From an uncultured Lachnospiraceae bacterium (GTDB lineage: Bacteria > Bacillota > Clostridia > Lachnospirales > Lachnospiraceae): DNA of 64,000 bases. Made by a program: the position numbers and the translations under genes. Of the stretch, positions 42,594-51,262 are shown in pieces (position 1 is the stretch's first letter; every line of letters starts with the position of its first letter). A model generated the notes under the pieces. It had not been told where the DNA came from, searched no databases, and saw only the letters and a list, made by a program, of their open reading frames with translations. Where the stretch lies: assembly GCA_910577275.1 (NCBI GenBank), contig CAJTMW010000020.1, forward strand, positions 1-64,000. The letters are read 5' to 3'.

Positions 42594-42857
42594 ATGAATG
42601 CTCAGATATTAACTGTTTCATCAAAAGGTCAAATATCTCTTCCGATTAATATTCGTAAACGTTTATCCATTGACACCGGAGACAAACTGGTTGCTTATAC
42701 CTCCGGGGATGTAATTATGCTCAAAACTTTAAAACTTCCCTCTTTAGAAGAATTTGAAGCGTCTCTGGACGAGGCGCAGGCATGGGCTTCATCTGTGGGA
42801 TACGAGGAAGCAGATGTTAATGACATTATAAAATCAGTTAGAAAGAACAAAAAATAA
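42594..42857 (+). CDS. AbrB/MazE-type antitoxin
   Basis: An 87-residue protein with a SpoVT/AbrB swapped-hairpin N-terminus (TVSSKGQISLPINIRKRLSI, DTGDKLVAY) and an acidic tail that would bind the toxin. It overlaps the PIN toxin gene by one base (TAATG) and has a palindrome in its promoter. AAAAGGAG precedes its ATG. Confidence 0.9.
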   Translation: MNAQILTVSSKGQISLPINIRKRLSIDTGDKLVAYTSGDVIMLKTLKLPSLEEFEASLDEAQAWASSVGYEEADVNDIIKSVRKNKK

Positions 42858-43261
42858 TGAAAATAGTTATCGATACAAATGTCCTGATTTCCGGTGTGTT
42901 TTTCGGTGGTTTTCCAAGAAAGGTTCTGAATGCAGTTATTACTGAAAAAATTACTGCCTGTGCAACAACAGAAATTATTCACGAATATGAAGAAATTATT
43001 CAGGAAATGATTGACCGGAAGCAAGGTCATATAAATAAAAATATTTTACAGCCGCTAGTTCAATTAATGCATATCATCAAACCTGTTTCCAATATAAAAA
43101 TAAGCAGAGATTCGGATGACGATAAATTTATTGGTTGTGCAATAGATGCTCATGCCTTGTATATTGTAAGCGGTGATAAAGATTTACTGGTTATAAAAGA
43201 ATATGAAAATATTCAAATAATAACCGCCAAAGAATTCTGTGAAAAATACTTATCTGTTTAA
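42857..43261 (+). CDS. PIN domain toxin
   Basis: A 134-residue PIN ribonuclease of the AbrB-linked family: KIVIDTNVLISGVFFGGFPR holds the first acidic residue, HEYEEII the second, and RDSDDDKFIGCAIDAHALYIVSGDKDLL the rest. It would cut RNA when free of the antitoxin. Confidence 0.9.
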   Translation: MKIVIDTNVLISGVFFGGFPRKVLNAVITEKITACATTEIIHEYEEIIQEMIDRKQGHINKNILQPLVQLMHIIKPVSNIKISRDSDDDKFIGCAIDAHALYIVSGDKDLLVIKEYENIQIITAKEFCEKYLSV

Positions 43262-43280
43262 TAGAACGGAGGAACACAAA

Positions 43281-44657
43281 ATGGAAGACGCCCGGAAAAC
43301 AGAACTGTTTGAAAAAATCCCCGTCCCGAAGGCGGTCATGAAGCTGGCAATCCCAACCATCATCAGCTCTTTGGTTATGGTTATCTATAATCTTGCGGAC
43401 ACCTACTTTGTGGGAATGCTGGGCGACCCCGTCCAGAATGCGGCGGTCACGCTGGCCGCTCCGGTTCTCCTTGCGTTCAACGCAGTAAACAACCTGTTCG
43501 GGGTAGGTTCCTCCAGTATGATGAGCCGGGGGCTTGGAAGAAAGGATTATGACACGGTTTACCGCAGCTCCGCCCTTGGCTTTTACTGCGCGCTGGTTTG
43601 CGGACTCCTGTTTTCGGCGTTCTATACTACGTTCCACACGCCCCTTTTAAATGTGCTGGGCGCGGATAGCGGAACGGTGAACGCCACCGGAAATTATCTG
43701 AAATGGACGGTAAGCTTCGGCGCGGCTCCCGCCATACTGAACGTGGTTATGGCCTATCTGGTGCGGGCGGAAGGGGCTTCCCTCCATGCCAGCATCGGCA
43801 CCATGAGCGGCTGTCTTTTGAATATTATTCTCGATCCCATATTTATTCTTCCCTGGGGGCTTGATATGGGAGCGGAGGGCGCCGGCCTTGCCACCTTTTT
43901 ATCCAACTGCGTGGCCTGCGTTTACTTTTTTATCCTGCTGTATGTCAAAAAAGGCCGCACCTACGTCTGTATCCGGCCTTCCATGCTCCGCTTTAACAAA
44001 GCCATTGTCATGGGGATTTTAGGCGTCGGCATTCCCGCCTCCATACAAAACCTTTTAAACGTCACGGGAATGACCGTGCTGAACAATTTCACCGCCTCCT
44101 ACGGTGCGGACGCTGTCGCCGCAATGGGAATCGTCCAGAAAATCAACATGGTTCCCCTGCAGGCGGCCCTTGGATTTTCACAGGGAATCATGCCCCTTAT
44201 CAGCTACAGCTATGCCAGCAAAAATGTTTCCCGCATGAAGGAAACCCTCTTTTTCACTGTAAAGCTCACCCTTTCTTTCCTCGTGACGGTATCGGTGGTT
44301 TACTATATCGGCGCCGGATTCCTCACCTCGCTTTTCATGAAAAATGCCGTTATTGTGAGCTATGGCACCAGACTTTTGCGTGGGCTCTGCCTTGGCATTC
44401 CCTTTTTGTGTATGGATTTTATCGCGGTGGGCGTGTTCCAGGCCTGCGGGCTTGGCAAAAAGGCTCTCCTCTTTGCCGTGCTCCGCAAAATCGTGCTGGA
44501 AATCCCCGCGCTTTTTATCCTGAATTATCTGTTTCCTCTTTACGGACTTGCCTACTCCCAGCTCACGGCGGAGGTTATTTTATCCGTTGCCGCAGTTATC
44601 GTGCTGCGCCGGATTTTTAAACAGCTTGAGAAGGAAGCGGCGCCGGCGAAAGCCTGA
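43281..44657 (+). CDS. MATE family efflux transporter
   Basis: A 458-residue polytopic protein with twelve predicted segments, of the MATE family (NorM/DinF type). The start is LAIPTIISSLVMVIYNLADTYFVG; VGVFQACGLGKKA is a conserved late loop. It exports cationic drugs or metabolites in exchange for Na+ or H+. The ATG 43281 has GGAGGA ahead. The 42-base gap to the IS left end shows that the IS did not break the gene. Confidence 0.9.
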   Translation: MEDARKTELFEKIPVPKAVMKLAIPTIISSLVMVIYNLADTYFVGMLGDPVQNAAVTLAAPVLLAFNAVNNLFGVGSSSMMSRGLGRKDYDTVYRSSALGFYCALVCGLLFSAFYTTFHTPLLNVLGADSGTVNATGNYLKWTVSFGAAPAILNVVMAYLVRAEGASLHASIGTMSGCLLNIILDPIFILPWGLDMGAEGAGLATFLSNCVACVYFFILLYVKKGRTYVCIRPSMLRFNKAIVMGILGVGIPASIQNLLNVTGMTVLNNFTASYGADAVAAMGIVQKINMVPLQAALGFSQGIMPLISYSYASKNVSRMKETLFFTVKLTLSFLVTVSVVYYIGAGFLTSLFMKNAVIVSYGTRLLRGLCLGIPFLCMDFIAVGVFQACGLGKKALLFAVLRKIVLEIPALFILNYLFPLYGLAYSQLTAEVILSVAAVIVLRRIFKQLEKEAAPAKA

Positions 44658-44692
44658 CTTTATATGAAGGGCTTCGCGGTACGTTTTTTCCA

Positions 44693-46564
44693 AAAAAGAG
44701 GGTGTCGCAAAATCATCAAATTAGATGATCGTGCGGCACCCTTGCTCTATATTATGAAAAATCCGGATACAATCCCTTTGTTTTAGGAATCGTTCCGGAT
44801 TTTAGGCATACTTTAATTAAGCTTCTGTCTTTCCTGGATTTTATGCTGTTTCTTTTACCGGGAAAAGATGGCTCTCAGTACGTTCGTTTTGGATTTTTGC
44901 ATGCAGCTTGTTGATGTTGTAGCCCATACAGAGCAAAAGTATCTCCAGTTTTACCTTTGTTTTCCCCCGCAGCAGAAATCTTTGGAATTCGTAATCATTT
45001 TTCAGAACGCCAAAAGCTCCCTCTACTTGAATGGAACGGTTCATCCGATATCTGATCCCCGTTTCACTTAGGATATTTTCGTAGGATTCCTGCCGCTTCT
45101 CCAGAAAACTTTTGGAAATATATAACCGTTTATTCCCCTTTGCTCTGGTGCATTTTTCTTTATAAGGACAGTCCCTGCAGTCTTCACATTCGTAAACAGT
45201 TACTTCCGATTCATAGCCCCTCTTACTTTTCTGCTTTTTCATAAAAAGAGGGCTCAATGATTTCCCGGCATGGCAGGTGTATGTGTCAGTTTTTTCATCA
45301 TATCCCATGTTCTCACGTTTGCTGATATCCTGTTTGAAGCTGCGTTTTTTCCATTTCTCATAGGCCTGGGGTTTGATATAAGGCTTCTGTCGGTTCTCTC
45401 TTAAAAAGCTGTAGCCTTCCCCGCTTTCGTAGCCTGAATCCGCTGTTACACTTAAATATCGAAACCCCAGTTTTTCTTCCATTGTTTTCAGGAACGGGAC
45501 AAGCGTCCATACATCGTTTCTGTCCTGAAAGATATCAGCTGCCACGATATATTCACTGTCTACCGCAAGCTGTACATTATATCCCGGTTTTAACTGGGCA
45601 TTCCTCATATGGTCATCCTTCATGTGCATAAAGGTGGCATCCGGATCTGTCTTACAGTAATTGTTCCTGCCCTGAAAGCTTGCCGTGTGCCAGTCATAAA
45701 TCCTCTGGCGTTCCAGATACCTGCGGAACAGTTCCAGATAACGCTGGTTCCTGCTCTTCCTTTTTCCACGCCCGTGGACAAAAACAGTTCCGTCTCTCCT
45801 GCACTTTTCTTCCAAAAATCCGGATATCTTTTGTATATCCTGTGTCCTTGTTTCTGCACTAACCGAAAAATCCTGCAGGTATTCATGGTTCAGAAGCCCT
45901 ACTGCTTCCTGTATCTTCCGGAACATCTTTTCTTCCCATTTCCCAACAGACTTTTTCCACACAAAGGTATACTTATTGGCATTGGCTTCTAACTTTGTCC
46001 CGTCAATGAACACGGTCTCCTTTGACAGTTCATCCGCTTGCTCCAGCCTTTTTACCATCTGATAGAAAAGGCTTTCACAGGCCTCTGCCAGAAATCCCGT
46101 ACGGAAACGGGCAATGGTGCTGTGGTCCGGTGCTTTCTGTCCGGCTAACAGCCACATAAAGTTGATGTCGCGCCTGCAGGCGGTCTCGATCTTTCTCGAA
46201 GAATAGATGTTCTGGGAATAAGCATAGGTCAGTATCTTGAACATGGTCTTTGGATCTACTGCCGGATTTCTGCCTTTGGCAGAGTAAGCCTTATACAGCA
46301 AGCTGTAATCTAATTCCTCCAGTTCATGGCTCAGCAGTCGGACAGATTCATCTTCAGGGACCAGGCCTTCCAAACTTAATGGCAAAACCAGTTGATAAGG
46401 CTCGCCGAATTCGGTATAATTTTTATGGTATTTTAAGTTATTCGTCATAATTTATTATACCACGGATGGCAGGTTCTTCGGAGCCTGCTTTTCTGTTTTT
46501 AGATACAAAAACGGAGCTGCTGCTCCGGTAGATTATTCATCTACTTTTGCAACAGCCCCTTTTT
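44693..46564 (-). mobile_element. IS1182-family insertion sequence
   Basis: A complete-looking IS of about 1.87 kb. The imperfect 20-bp ends (44693-44712 and 46545-46564) share AAAAAG-GG-TGT-GCAAAA with 17 of 20 matches. Each end has a further hairpin inside it (GGGTGTCGC/GCGGCACCC on the left; CGGAGC/GCTCCG and GTAGAT/ATCTAC on the right). No clear target duplication is seen. It lies between the MATE gene and a small gene. Confidence 0.8.
44841..46448 (-). CDS. IS1182-family transposase
   Basis: A 535-residue DDE transposase. The N-terminal domain (LPLSLEGLVPEDESVRLLSHE; PAVDPKTMFKILTYAYSQNIYSSR) is typical of IS1182/IS5-like enzymes. The DDE residues are probably Asp of VFIDGTKLEANANKYTF, Asp of SVTADSGYESGE, and Glu of QVEGAFGVLKNDYEFQRF. 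A Cys cluster CEDCRDCPYKEKCTRAKG lies near residue 420. The frame is intact, so it may be active. Confidence 0.95.
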   Translation of the reverse strand: MTNNLKYHKNYTEFGEPYQLVLPLSLEGLVPEDESVRLLSHELEELDYSLLYKAYSAKGRNPAVDPKTMFKILTYAYSQNIYSSRKIETACRRDINFMWLLAGQKAPDHSTIARFRTGFLAEACESLFYQMVKRLEQADELSKETVFIDGTKLEANANKYTFVWKKSVGKWEEKMFRKIQEAVGLLNHEYLQDFSVSAETRTQDIQKISGFLEEKCRRDGTVFVHGRGKRKSRNQRYLELFRRYLERQRIYDWHTASFQGRNNYCKTDPDATFMHMKDDHMRNAQLKPGYNVQLAVDSEYIVAADIFQDRNDVWTLVPFLKTMEEKLGFRYLSVTADSGYESGEGYSFLRENRQKPYIKPQAYEKWKKRSFKQDISKRENMGYDEKTDTYTCHAGKSLSPLFMKKQKSKRGYESEVTVYECEDCRDCPYKEKCTRAKGNKRLYISKSFLEKRQESYENILSETGIRYRMNRSIQVEGAFGVLKNDYEFQRFLLRGKTKVKLEILLLCMGYNINKLHAKIQNERTESHLFPVKETA

Positions 46565-46580
46565 CGGTATCTGCTTCCGG

Positions 46581-46763
46581 TTATTTTATCCTGAACTCAT
46601 CTGCTTCTTCTTCCGTAAGAGGTCTGCCCAACAGTTTGAACCTTTCTATCATCTCTTTCCATTGATACCGCTTACCGTCCGGTTCTCCTGTCAATCTGCT
46701 GTCTTTCGCATAATACGAAATGTCATGTATAACATTTACTGGTTTTCTCTGCATTGCCAACAT
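46581..46763 (-). CDS. Small protein, partner of the GNAT-like gene
   Basis: A 60-residue protein with no recognised family: a basic N-terminus, then KRYQWKEMIERFKLLGRPLTEEEADEFR, charged and helical. It starts nine bases after the GNAT-like stop with an AGGTGGTG site. Its tight link to the upstream gene suggests a pair; it could be an antitoxin, but nothing in the sequence proves it. Confidence 0.5.
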   Translation of the reverse strand: MLAMQRKPVNVIHDISYYAKDSRLTGEPDGKRYQWKEMIERFKLLGRPLTEEEADEFRIK

Positions 46764-46772
46764 AATCACCAC

Positions 46773-47270
46773 CTACTTTCTCATATATTTATCTAACAAT
46801 ATTTGAGCGGCATTCTCAAAAATAACCATTCTTCTTGGCGTGATTTCCACTGCATTTAATTTTTTCATATAGTACTCTACCAAGTCACTCTTAGATGTAA
46901 ATGCCACTACGCCATCGCACCCGGCATCGAAACTAACCTGACACGCTATAGCAAATAAATGTGCTCCCACACCTGCATAGATACCTTTATGGCTATAATT
47001 ATGCGGTGCAGTTTCAACTATCTCTACATCCGCTACTCCACCGTCAATCTTTAAAGATATTCTGCCCTGCACTGTATCATCACCTTTTAAAAACAACTCA
47101 TATATATGATATCCGTTTTTTTCTGTGGTACTCCAGTTAAATTTCCACCCCTTATAATCCTTCGGTCTTATCGGCGTTTCACGCATCCGATATTCTGTTT
47201 CCAGTTCTTCTCCGGTTCTCGTATCAATCAGACAATCTGTAATTCTGTCGATTAGAATATCAACTTCCAT
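46773..47270 (-). CDS. GNAT-like acetyltransferase domain protein
   Basis: A 165-residue protein whose C-terminal half reads as a GNAT core: a PHNYSHKGIYAGVGAHLFAIA segment with a glycine-rich acetyl-CoA turn, then SFDAGCDGVVAFTSKSDLVEYYMKKLNA, the usual last strand and helix. The N-terminal half is unrecognised. It is directly upstream of a 60-codon gene. The pair resembles accessory-type GNAT modules such as GNAT toxin systems, but toxin function is only a guess. Confidence 0.6.
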   Translation of the reverse strand: MEVDILIDRITDCLIDTRTGEELETEYRMRETPIRPKDYKGWKFNWSTTEKNGYHIYELFLKGDDTVQGRISLKIDGGVADVEIVETAPHNYSHKGIYAGVGAHLFAIACQVSFDAGCDGVVAFTSKSDLVEYYMKKLNAVEITPRRMVIFENAAQILLDKYMRK

Positions 47271-47419
47271 CTCATATATATCTCCCGCTTTTCTTAAATT
47301 TTATCATATTTTCCTGCAAAATGCTACCCAAAATACGTTTTTTAAGAATTTATTTACAGTTCCCTGAAAATTATATACAAGCTATGCTTCCAGCCTCCGC
47401 CCGCCTAAAGAAATCCTGC

Positions 47420-48652
47420 CTAACCCTGCCTGCGCCGGTACTCCCGATAAATTACCGGCGGAAGCAGAGCCGCCAGCACCCCGTAGAGAGCAAACAGAAC
47501 CGGTATGGCTCCCGTTACCTTTCCGCCAATCGTAAACAAATCAAAATACTTCATAGCCCTTCCCACTCCAAGAAGTCTGTCGGGGAGAAGGGACAGAATT
47601 TTATTCAGCACAGAACTGCTGGTGATATTTTCAAGAAACGACGGAAGAAAAATCAAAACAAAGGGAAGCATTACCGCAAGCACCGCGGATTTCGTCTTTG
47701 CCGATATCAGCATACAGAGGAACGAGATAAAAAGGCATCCCACATATCCGCCGACTGCCACTATCAGATATTCCTGCAGATTGGTCACATTGTAAAAGCA
47801 TTTCCAGCCGTTAGAATAATCCGCCTGAATCGGGCAGTTCCAGCCGTCCGTCCCCAGATAGATAAGCGTGAACGCGCTGTAAACCAGCATCATCGTCCAG
47901 TAAATCCCTGTCACAATCAGAAAGCCTGCCCATACCTTGGCGCGCACCGCTTTATTTCTCCCGTATTCCGATGAAAAGAAAACCGAATCCGCTTTCCATG
48001 CAAATTCATTTGAAAAAATTCCCGCCACGAGATACCCCAAAACCATCATCCCAATCATAACAATCGTCGGCGCATACTCAAACCACTGAGTCCACCCTTT
48101 CATATAATCATAATAGAAAGGCGTCTTTATCTCCTCATAGCGCTGAATCAGAAATTCCCTTTCCTCATCGGAAAAAAGCTCCGCCGTTCCCTCCTCCAAA
48201 AGCCAGTCCTTAAGAAGCTTTACCCGGTTTCCGTAAAAATCCGCCGCGTCGTCTTCTGACAGGGAATCCGCAAGATAGTAATCGTACTCCTGAAACCCTG
48301 TCGCATAAGAACGGTTTAAAAGCTCGCGGATTCCCATGATTCCCTGTCCCCAGCCATAGGCAATATTCCTTTCCCGCACATTATCCGACCTTGCCTCCGG
48401 CGTACTGCTAATCCGCAGGTTTTCCGCAATCACCCGGCGGATTTTCTCTTCGTCCAAATCCCCCGCCCACTCCTTCTGCATCCTTCGCAGCTTCATGGCC
48501 GCTCCATAGCTGCTTTCCGTTTCTCCGTTTTCATTGGTATAGGAAATGCCCATGGCAAAATAACAGGTAATCCCTGTCAGAAACACCAGAACCAAAAGCG
48601 CAATTCTTCCGCCTGTCCTTGAAAAAACCTTTTTTATCTCGTATTTAAGCAT
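47420..48652 (-). CDS. ABC-2 type transporter permease
   Basis: A 410-residue permease with an N-terminal segment (KKVFSRTGGRIALLVLVFLTGI), a long outer loop (about 45-190) and five more membrane segments in the second half. It follows the ATPase gene with an eight-base overlap, so the two form an exporter. Start ATG 48652 is taken because it sits at the end of the ATPase gene with a good frame. Confidence 0.8.
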   Translation of the reverse strand: MLKYEIKKVFSRTGGRIALLVLVFLTGITCYFAMGISYTNENGETESSYGAAMKLRRMQKEWAGDLDEEKIRRVIAENLRISSTPEARSDNVRERNIAYGWGQGIMGIRELLNRSYATGFQEYDYYLADSLSEDDAADFYGNRVKLLKDWLLEEGTAELFSDEEREFLIQRYEEIKTPFYYDYMKGWTQWFEYAPTIVMIGMMVLGYLVAGIFSNEFAWKADSVFFSSEYGRNKAVRAKVWAGFLIVTGIYWTMMLVYSAFTLIYLGTDGWNCPIQADYSNGWKCFYNVTNLQEYLIVAVGGYVGCLFISFLCMLISAKTKSAVLAVMLPFVLIFLPSFLENITSSSVLNKILSLLPDRLLGVGRAMKYFDLFTIGGKVTGAIPVLFALYGVLAALLPPVIYREYRRRQG

Positions 48653-49526
48653 CCTCTCCACCCGCTTTCTCTCCAAAATAATGTAAAAACACATCCTCCA
48701 GCGTTGCCTCGTCCAAAGCCGCGTTTTCAGAGGGCTTCTCCGCTGCCAGAACCCGAAGGGACACGCCGCCCGGCACGGTTTTTACGTTGGACACCTTATA
48801 CCTTTTCATATAAGAATCCGCTTCCTTCCTTTCCGTCTCCAAAGTCCATACCTTCTCCGTTATAGACTCTGTAAGCTCCGTCACCGTGCCGGAAGTGACA
48901 AGCCCTCCGTCCTTCATCAGAAGAATATCGTTTGCAACATACTCGATATCCGACACAATATGGGTGGACAAAAGCACCAGCCGCTCCTGCGCCAGCTCGC
49001 TGATGAGATTGCGGAAGCGAATCCGCTCGCTGGGGTCAAGTCCCGCCGTGGGTTCATCCAGAATCAGAATTTCGGGATTATTCAGCATGGCCTGCGCAAT
49101 CCCCGCCCGCCGCTTCGTCCCTCCCGAGAGCTTCTTCATCTTCTTATTCTTCACCTTTTCAAGCCCCATCTGCTTTATCAGTTCTCCCGCCCGCGCTCTG
49201 GCCGTCAGGGGACGCAGCCCTTTAATGGACCCGATATACAGAAGATAATCGTAAACCGTAAAGTCCGGGTAAAATCCGAAATCCTGCGGCAGATACCCCA
49301 GAATTTTCCGGTACTCCCCGTCCATCCCGAAAATATCCTCGCCGTCCCATGTAAGTGTCCCCTCCGTTGGCGTAAGCAGGGTGCATATCATCCTCATCAA
49401 AGTGGTTTTCCCCGCGCCGTTTACCCCCAAAAGGCCGTAAACTCCTGCGCCAAAGGTATAGGACAGGCCGTCCACAGCCGCCACGTCCTGAAATCTTTTC
49501 GTCACACTTGAAATTTCTAACTTCAT
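48645..49526 (-). CDS. ABC transporter ATPase
   Basis: A 293-residue ATPase of the drug/lantibiotic exporter type. Walker A is GVNGAGKTT, the signature is LSGGTKRRAGIAQ, Walker B is EILILDEPTAGLDP and the switch His is STHIV. The C-terminal 80 residues are the usual DrrA-like extension. It is downstream of a sigma factor and a membrane protein gene and upstream of its permease. Confidence 0.95.
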   Translation of the reverse strand: MKLEISSVTKRFQDVAAVDGLSYTFGAGVYGLLGVNGAGKTTLMRMICTLLTPTEGTLTWDGEDIFGMDGEYRKILGYLPQDFGFYPDFTVYDYLLYIGSIKGLRPLTARARAGELIKQMGLEKVKNKKMKKLSGGTKRRAGIAQAMLNNPEILILDEPTAGLDPSERIRFRNLISELAQERLVLLSTHIVSDIEYVANDILLMKDGGLVTSGTVTELTESITEKVWTLETERKEADSYMKRYKVSNVKTVPGGVSLRVLAAEKPSENAALDEATLEDVFLHYFGEKAGGEDA

Positions 49527-49643
49527 ATCGTCTCTCCTTTTTCCATGCGTTCAGCCGCGCCCTTTCAACAGACGCCGAATATCTCCATGCATCCGTTCAG
49601 CCTGCTCCCTGCGGGAATCTGTTTCCGGCTGTACCTGGCCCCT

Positions 49644-50405
49644 TTATCCCCACATTGCCCCGCATTTTCTCTGTCCTCTGTAGATACAATAGGCCAGATA
49701 AAAAGCGGTTACCGCCAGCATCGCTATCCAGACCCCGCCGGAAACTGCTCCATAAATCCTTTCGTTCAGCACAAGCTCCGTCCAGATAACCGTCCATACC
49801 ATGCACATAAGCATTGAAACGGCCTCAGAGCCGAACCGACGGCTGTACAGGGTTCGGAAACAGATGCAGCAGGTCACCATATAAGGAAGAAAAAACTGTA
49901 TCGCCACTTCCAGTAAAACCGCCTTTTCATTCAAAACCACCGTCAACAGGAAAACGCTCAGCATTGCCATATCCGCCAGCGCGCATAGTAAAATCCTTGC
50001 GGAATATATCTGCCGCAGAGAATACCTGGCGGCGCACTCTATCTCCATTACATTGCTGCTACGGTTTTTCCACAGCTCCGGCAAAAGCAGGATTGCAAAC
50101 AGCGAAGCTCCGATTCCCATGCACCTCTGACCATAATACCCGCTGCCCAGAGCCTTCAAAATACTCCAGAGCGCAAACAGCACCGCCCCCTGCAGCAGCC
50201 ACAGATACTTGTGGATGTATCTCCCCTGCTGATAGAGAAATTCCCACTCCGAAAGAGTCCTTTCCGCCTCGCTTTCATAAAGCGCGTTCATTGAACGGCG
50301 TATTGTCTCCTTAACATGCCTTTCTCTCTGAAAGCCCTCCGCATGCGCTGCCCCACCGGCTTCCTTTTTCAAACGCTCCCTTATCTGTTTATCCGAAAGC
50401 TTCAT
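49644..50405 (-). CDS. Membrane protein with cytoplasmic N-terminus, possible anti-sigma role
   Basis: A 253-residue protein with about 70 hydrophilic residues followed by six membrane segments (VLFALWSILKALGSGYYG onward). No family is recognised. It is between the ECF sigma factor gene (upstream, 85-base gap) and the ABC exporter, the place where anti-sigma factors or transporter partners are common. Confidence 0.55.
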   Translation of the reverse strand: MKLSDKQIRERLKKEAGGAAHAEGFQRERHVKETIRRSMNALYESEAERTLSEWEFLYQQGRYIHKYLWLLQGAVLFALWSILKALGSGYYGQRCMGIGASLFAILLLPELWKNRSSNVMEIECAARYSLRQIYSARILLCALADMAMLSVFLLTVVLNEKAVLLEVAIQFFLPYMVTCCICFRTLYSRRFGSEAVSMLMCMVWTVIWTELVLNERIYGAVSGGVWIAMLAVTAFYLAYCIYRGQRKCGAMWG

Positions 50406-50490
50406 AATTCCTCCTTACAAAAACCTGATAATTTCACATCCGCCCTCTGCCATTCCGCCGCCTGCCCCGCCCGGCTCGCTGCCGGAAAAT

Positions 50491-51015
50491 TCAATTGTCT
50501 CCAAAATACTTCCGAAGCAATTCCCTTGCCCTCTTTATCCGGTACTTTACAAGGGGCAGCCCAATCCCCAGAATCTCCGCAATCTCCTTCTGCTTCCTCT
50601 CCTGGGCAAAAAATAAAACGGCTGTTTCCCTGATTTCCTCCGGCAAACCTGCAAACGCCAGTTTTATTTCCAGATACTTTTCAGGATTCTCCCCCGCTCC
50701 GGCCTCCGCCCTCAAATCCGGCTCCTCTGGCAACTCCTTCAGAGCAATCTCCCTGTTTTTTCTGTAAAAATCCTTACAGAGATTGCCCGCAATCACATAC
50801 AGGTAATTTGCCGCCCTGCCGTAATGGCGGTACTGCCCGAAGTTTCGGAAAAACCGCTCAAAAGTCTCCTGAGCCGCGTCCTCCGCATACCCGTAATCCC
50901 CGATATGGAGCCGGCAGTACCGCAGTATCTGCGCATAATATTTTGTTACAAAGGCTTCTACCGCCTTTTCGTCCCCCATACGCATCTTTTGCGTAAGAAA
51001 AAAATCCATGTCCAT
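50491..51015 (-). CDS. ECF-type RNA polymerase sigma factor
   Basis: A 174-residue sigma factor of the extracytoplasmic type. Region 2 is LGDYGYAEDAAQETFERFFR-like with the RAANYLYVIAGNLCKDFYR segment, and region 4 is QKEIAEILGIGLPLVKYRIKRARELL. It is the first gene of a run that continues into a membrane protein and an ABC exporter, which it may control. Confidence 0.85.
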   Translation of the reverse strand: MDMDFFLTQKMRMGDEKAVEAFVTKYYAQILRYCRLHIGDYGYAEDAAQETFERFFRNFGQYRHYGRAANYLYVIAGNLCKDFYRKNREIALKELPEEPDLRAEAGAGENPEKYLEIKLAFAGLPEEIRETAVLFFAQERKQKEIAEILGIGLPLVKYRIKRARELLRKYFGDN

Positions 51016-51198
51016 GTTTTTACTTCCCTGTTTTTCTCCCGCCAGACCGACTGGCCTTATCTCCCGTCATCTATTGGGGCGTCTTTCATGGCAGTCCTTC
51101 ATGACCGGAAATAATGGCTTTGAAAAGTACTTTCTGTATATTATAACGTTGGAAAAGAGGAAAAAGATAGCCGCCCCGGCCATTTTTTCCTGTTAACG

Positions 51199-51235
51199 AA
51201 CAACAGGCAGCTCGCCTTGCGAACTGCCTGTTGTT
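51199..51235 (-). terminator. Terminator after the MFS gene
   Basis: AACAACAGGCAG and CTGCCTGTTGTT pair perfectly over 12 bases. It lies 28 bases after the MFS stop. The T-run on the minus strand is short (CGTT), so it may be a weak terminator or serve the convergent direction. Confidence 0.65.
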
Positions 51236-51262
51236 AAAAACGGCCATATGAAAAGTATCACC

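Noticed and set aside
44700..44742. Terminator for the MATE gene
   Set aside because: The hairpin with GGGTGTCGC/GCGGCACCC is part of the left end of the IS1182-family element, though it could still stop transcription.
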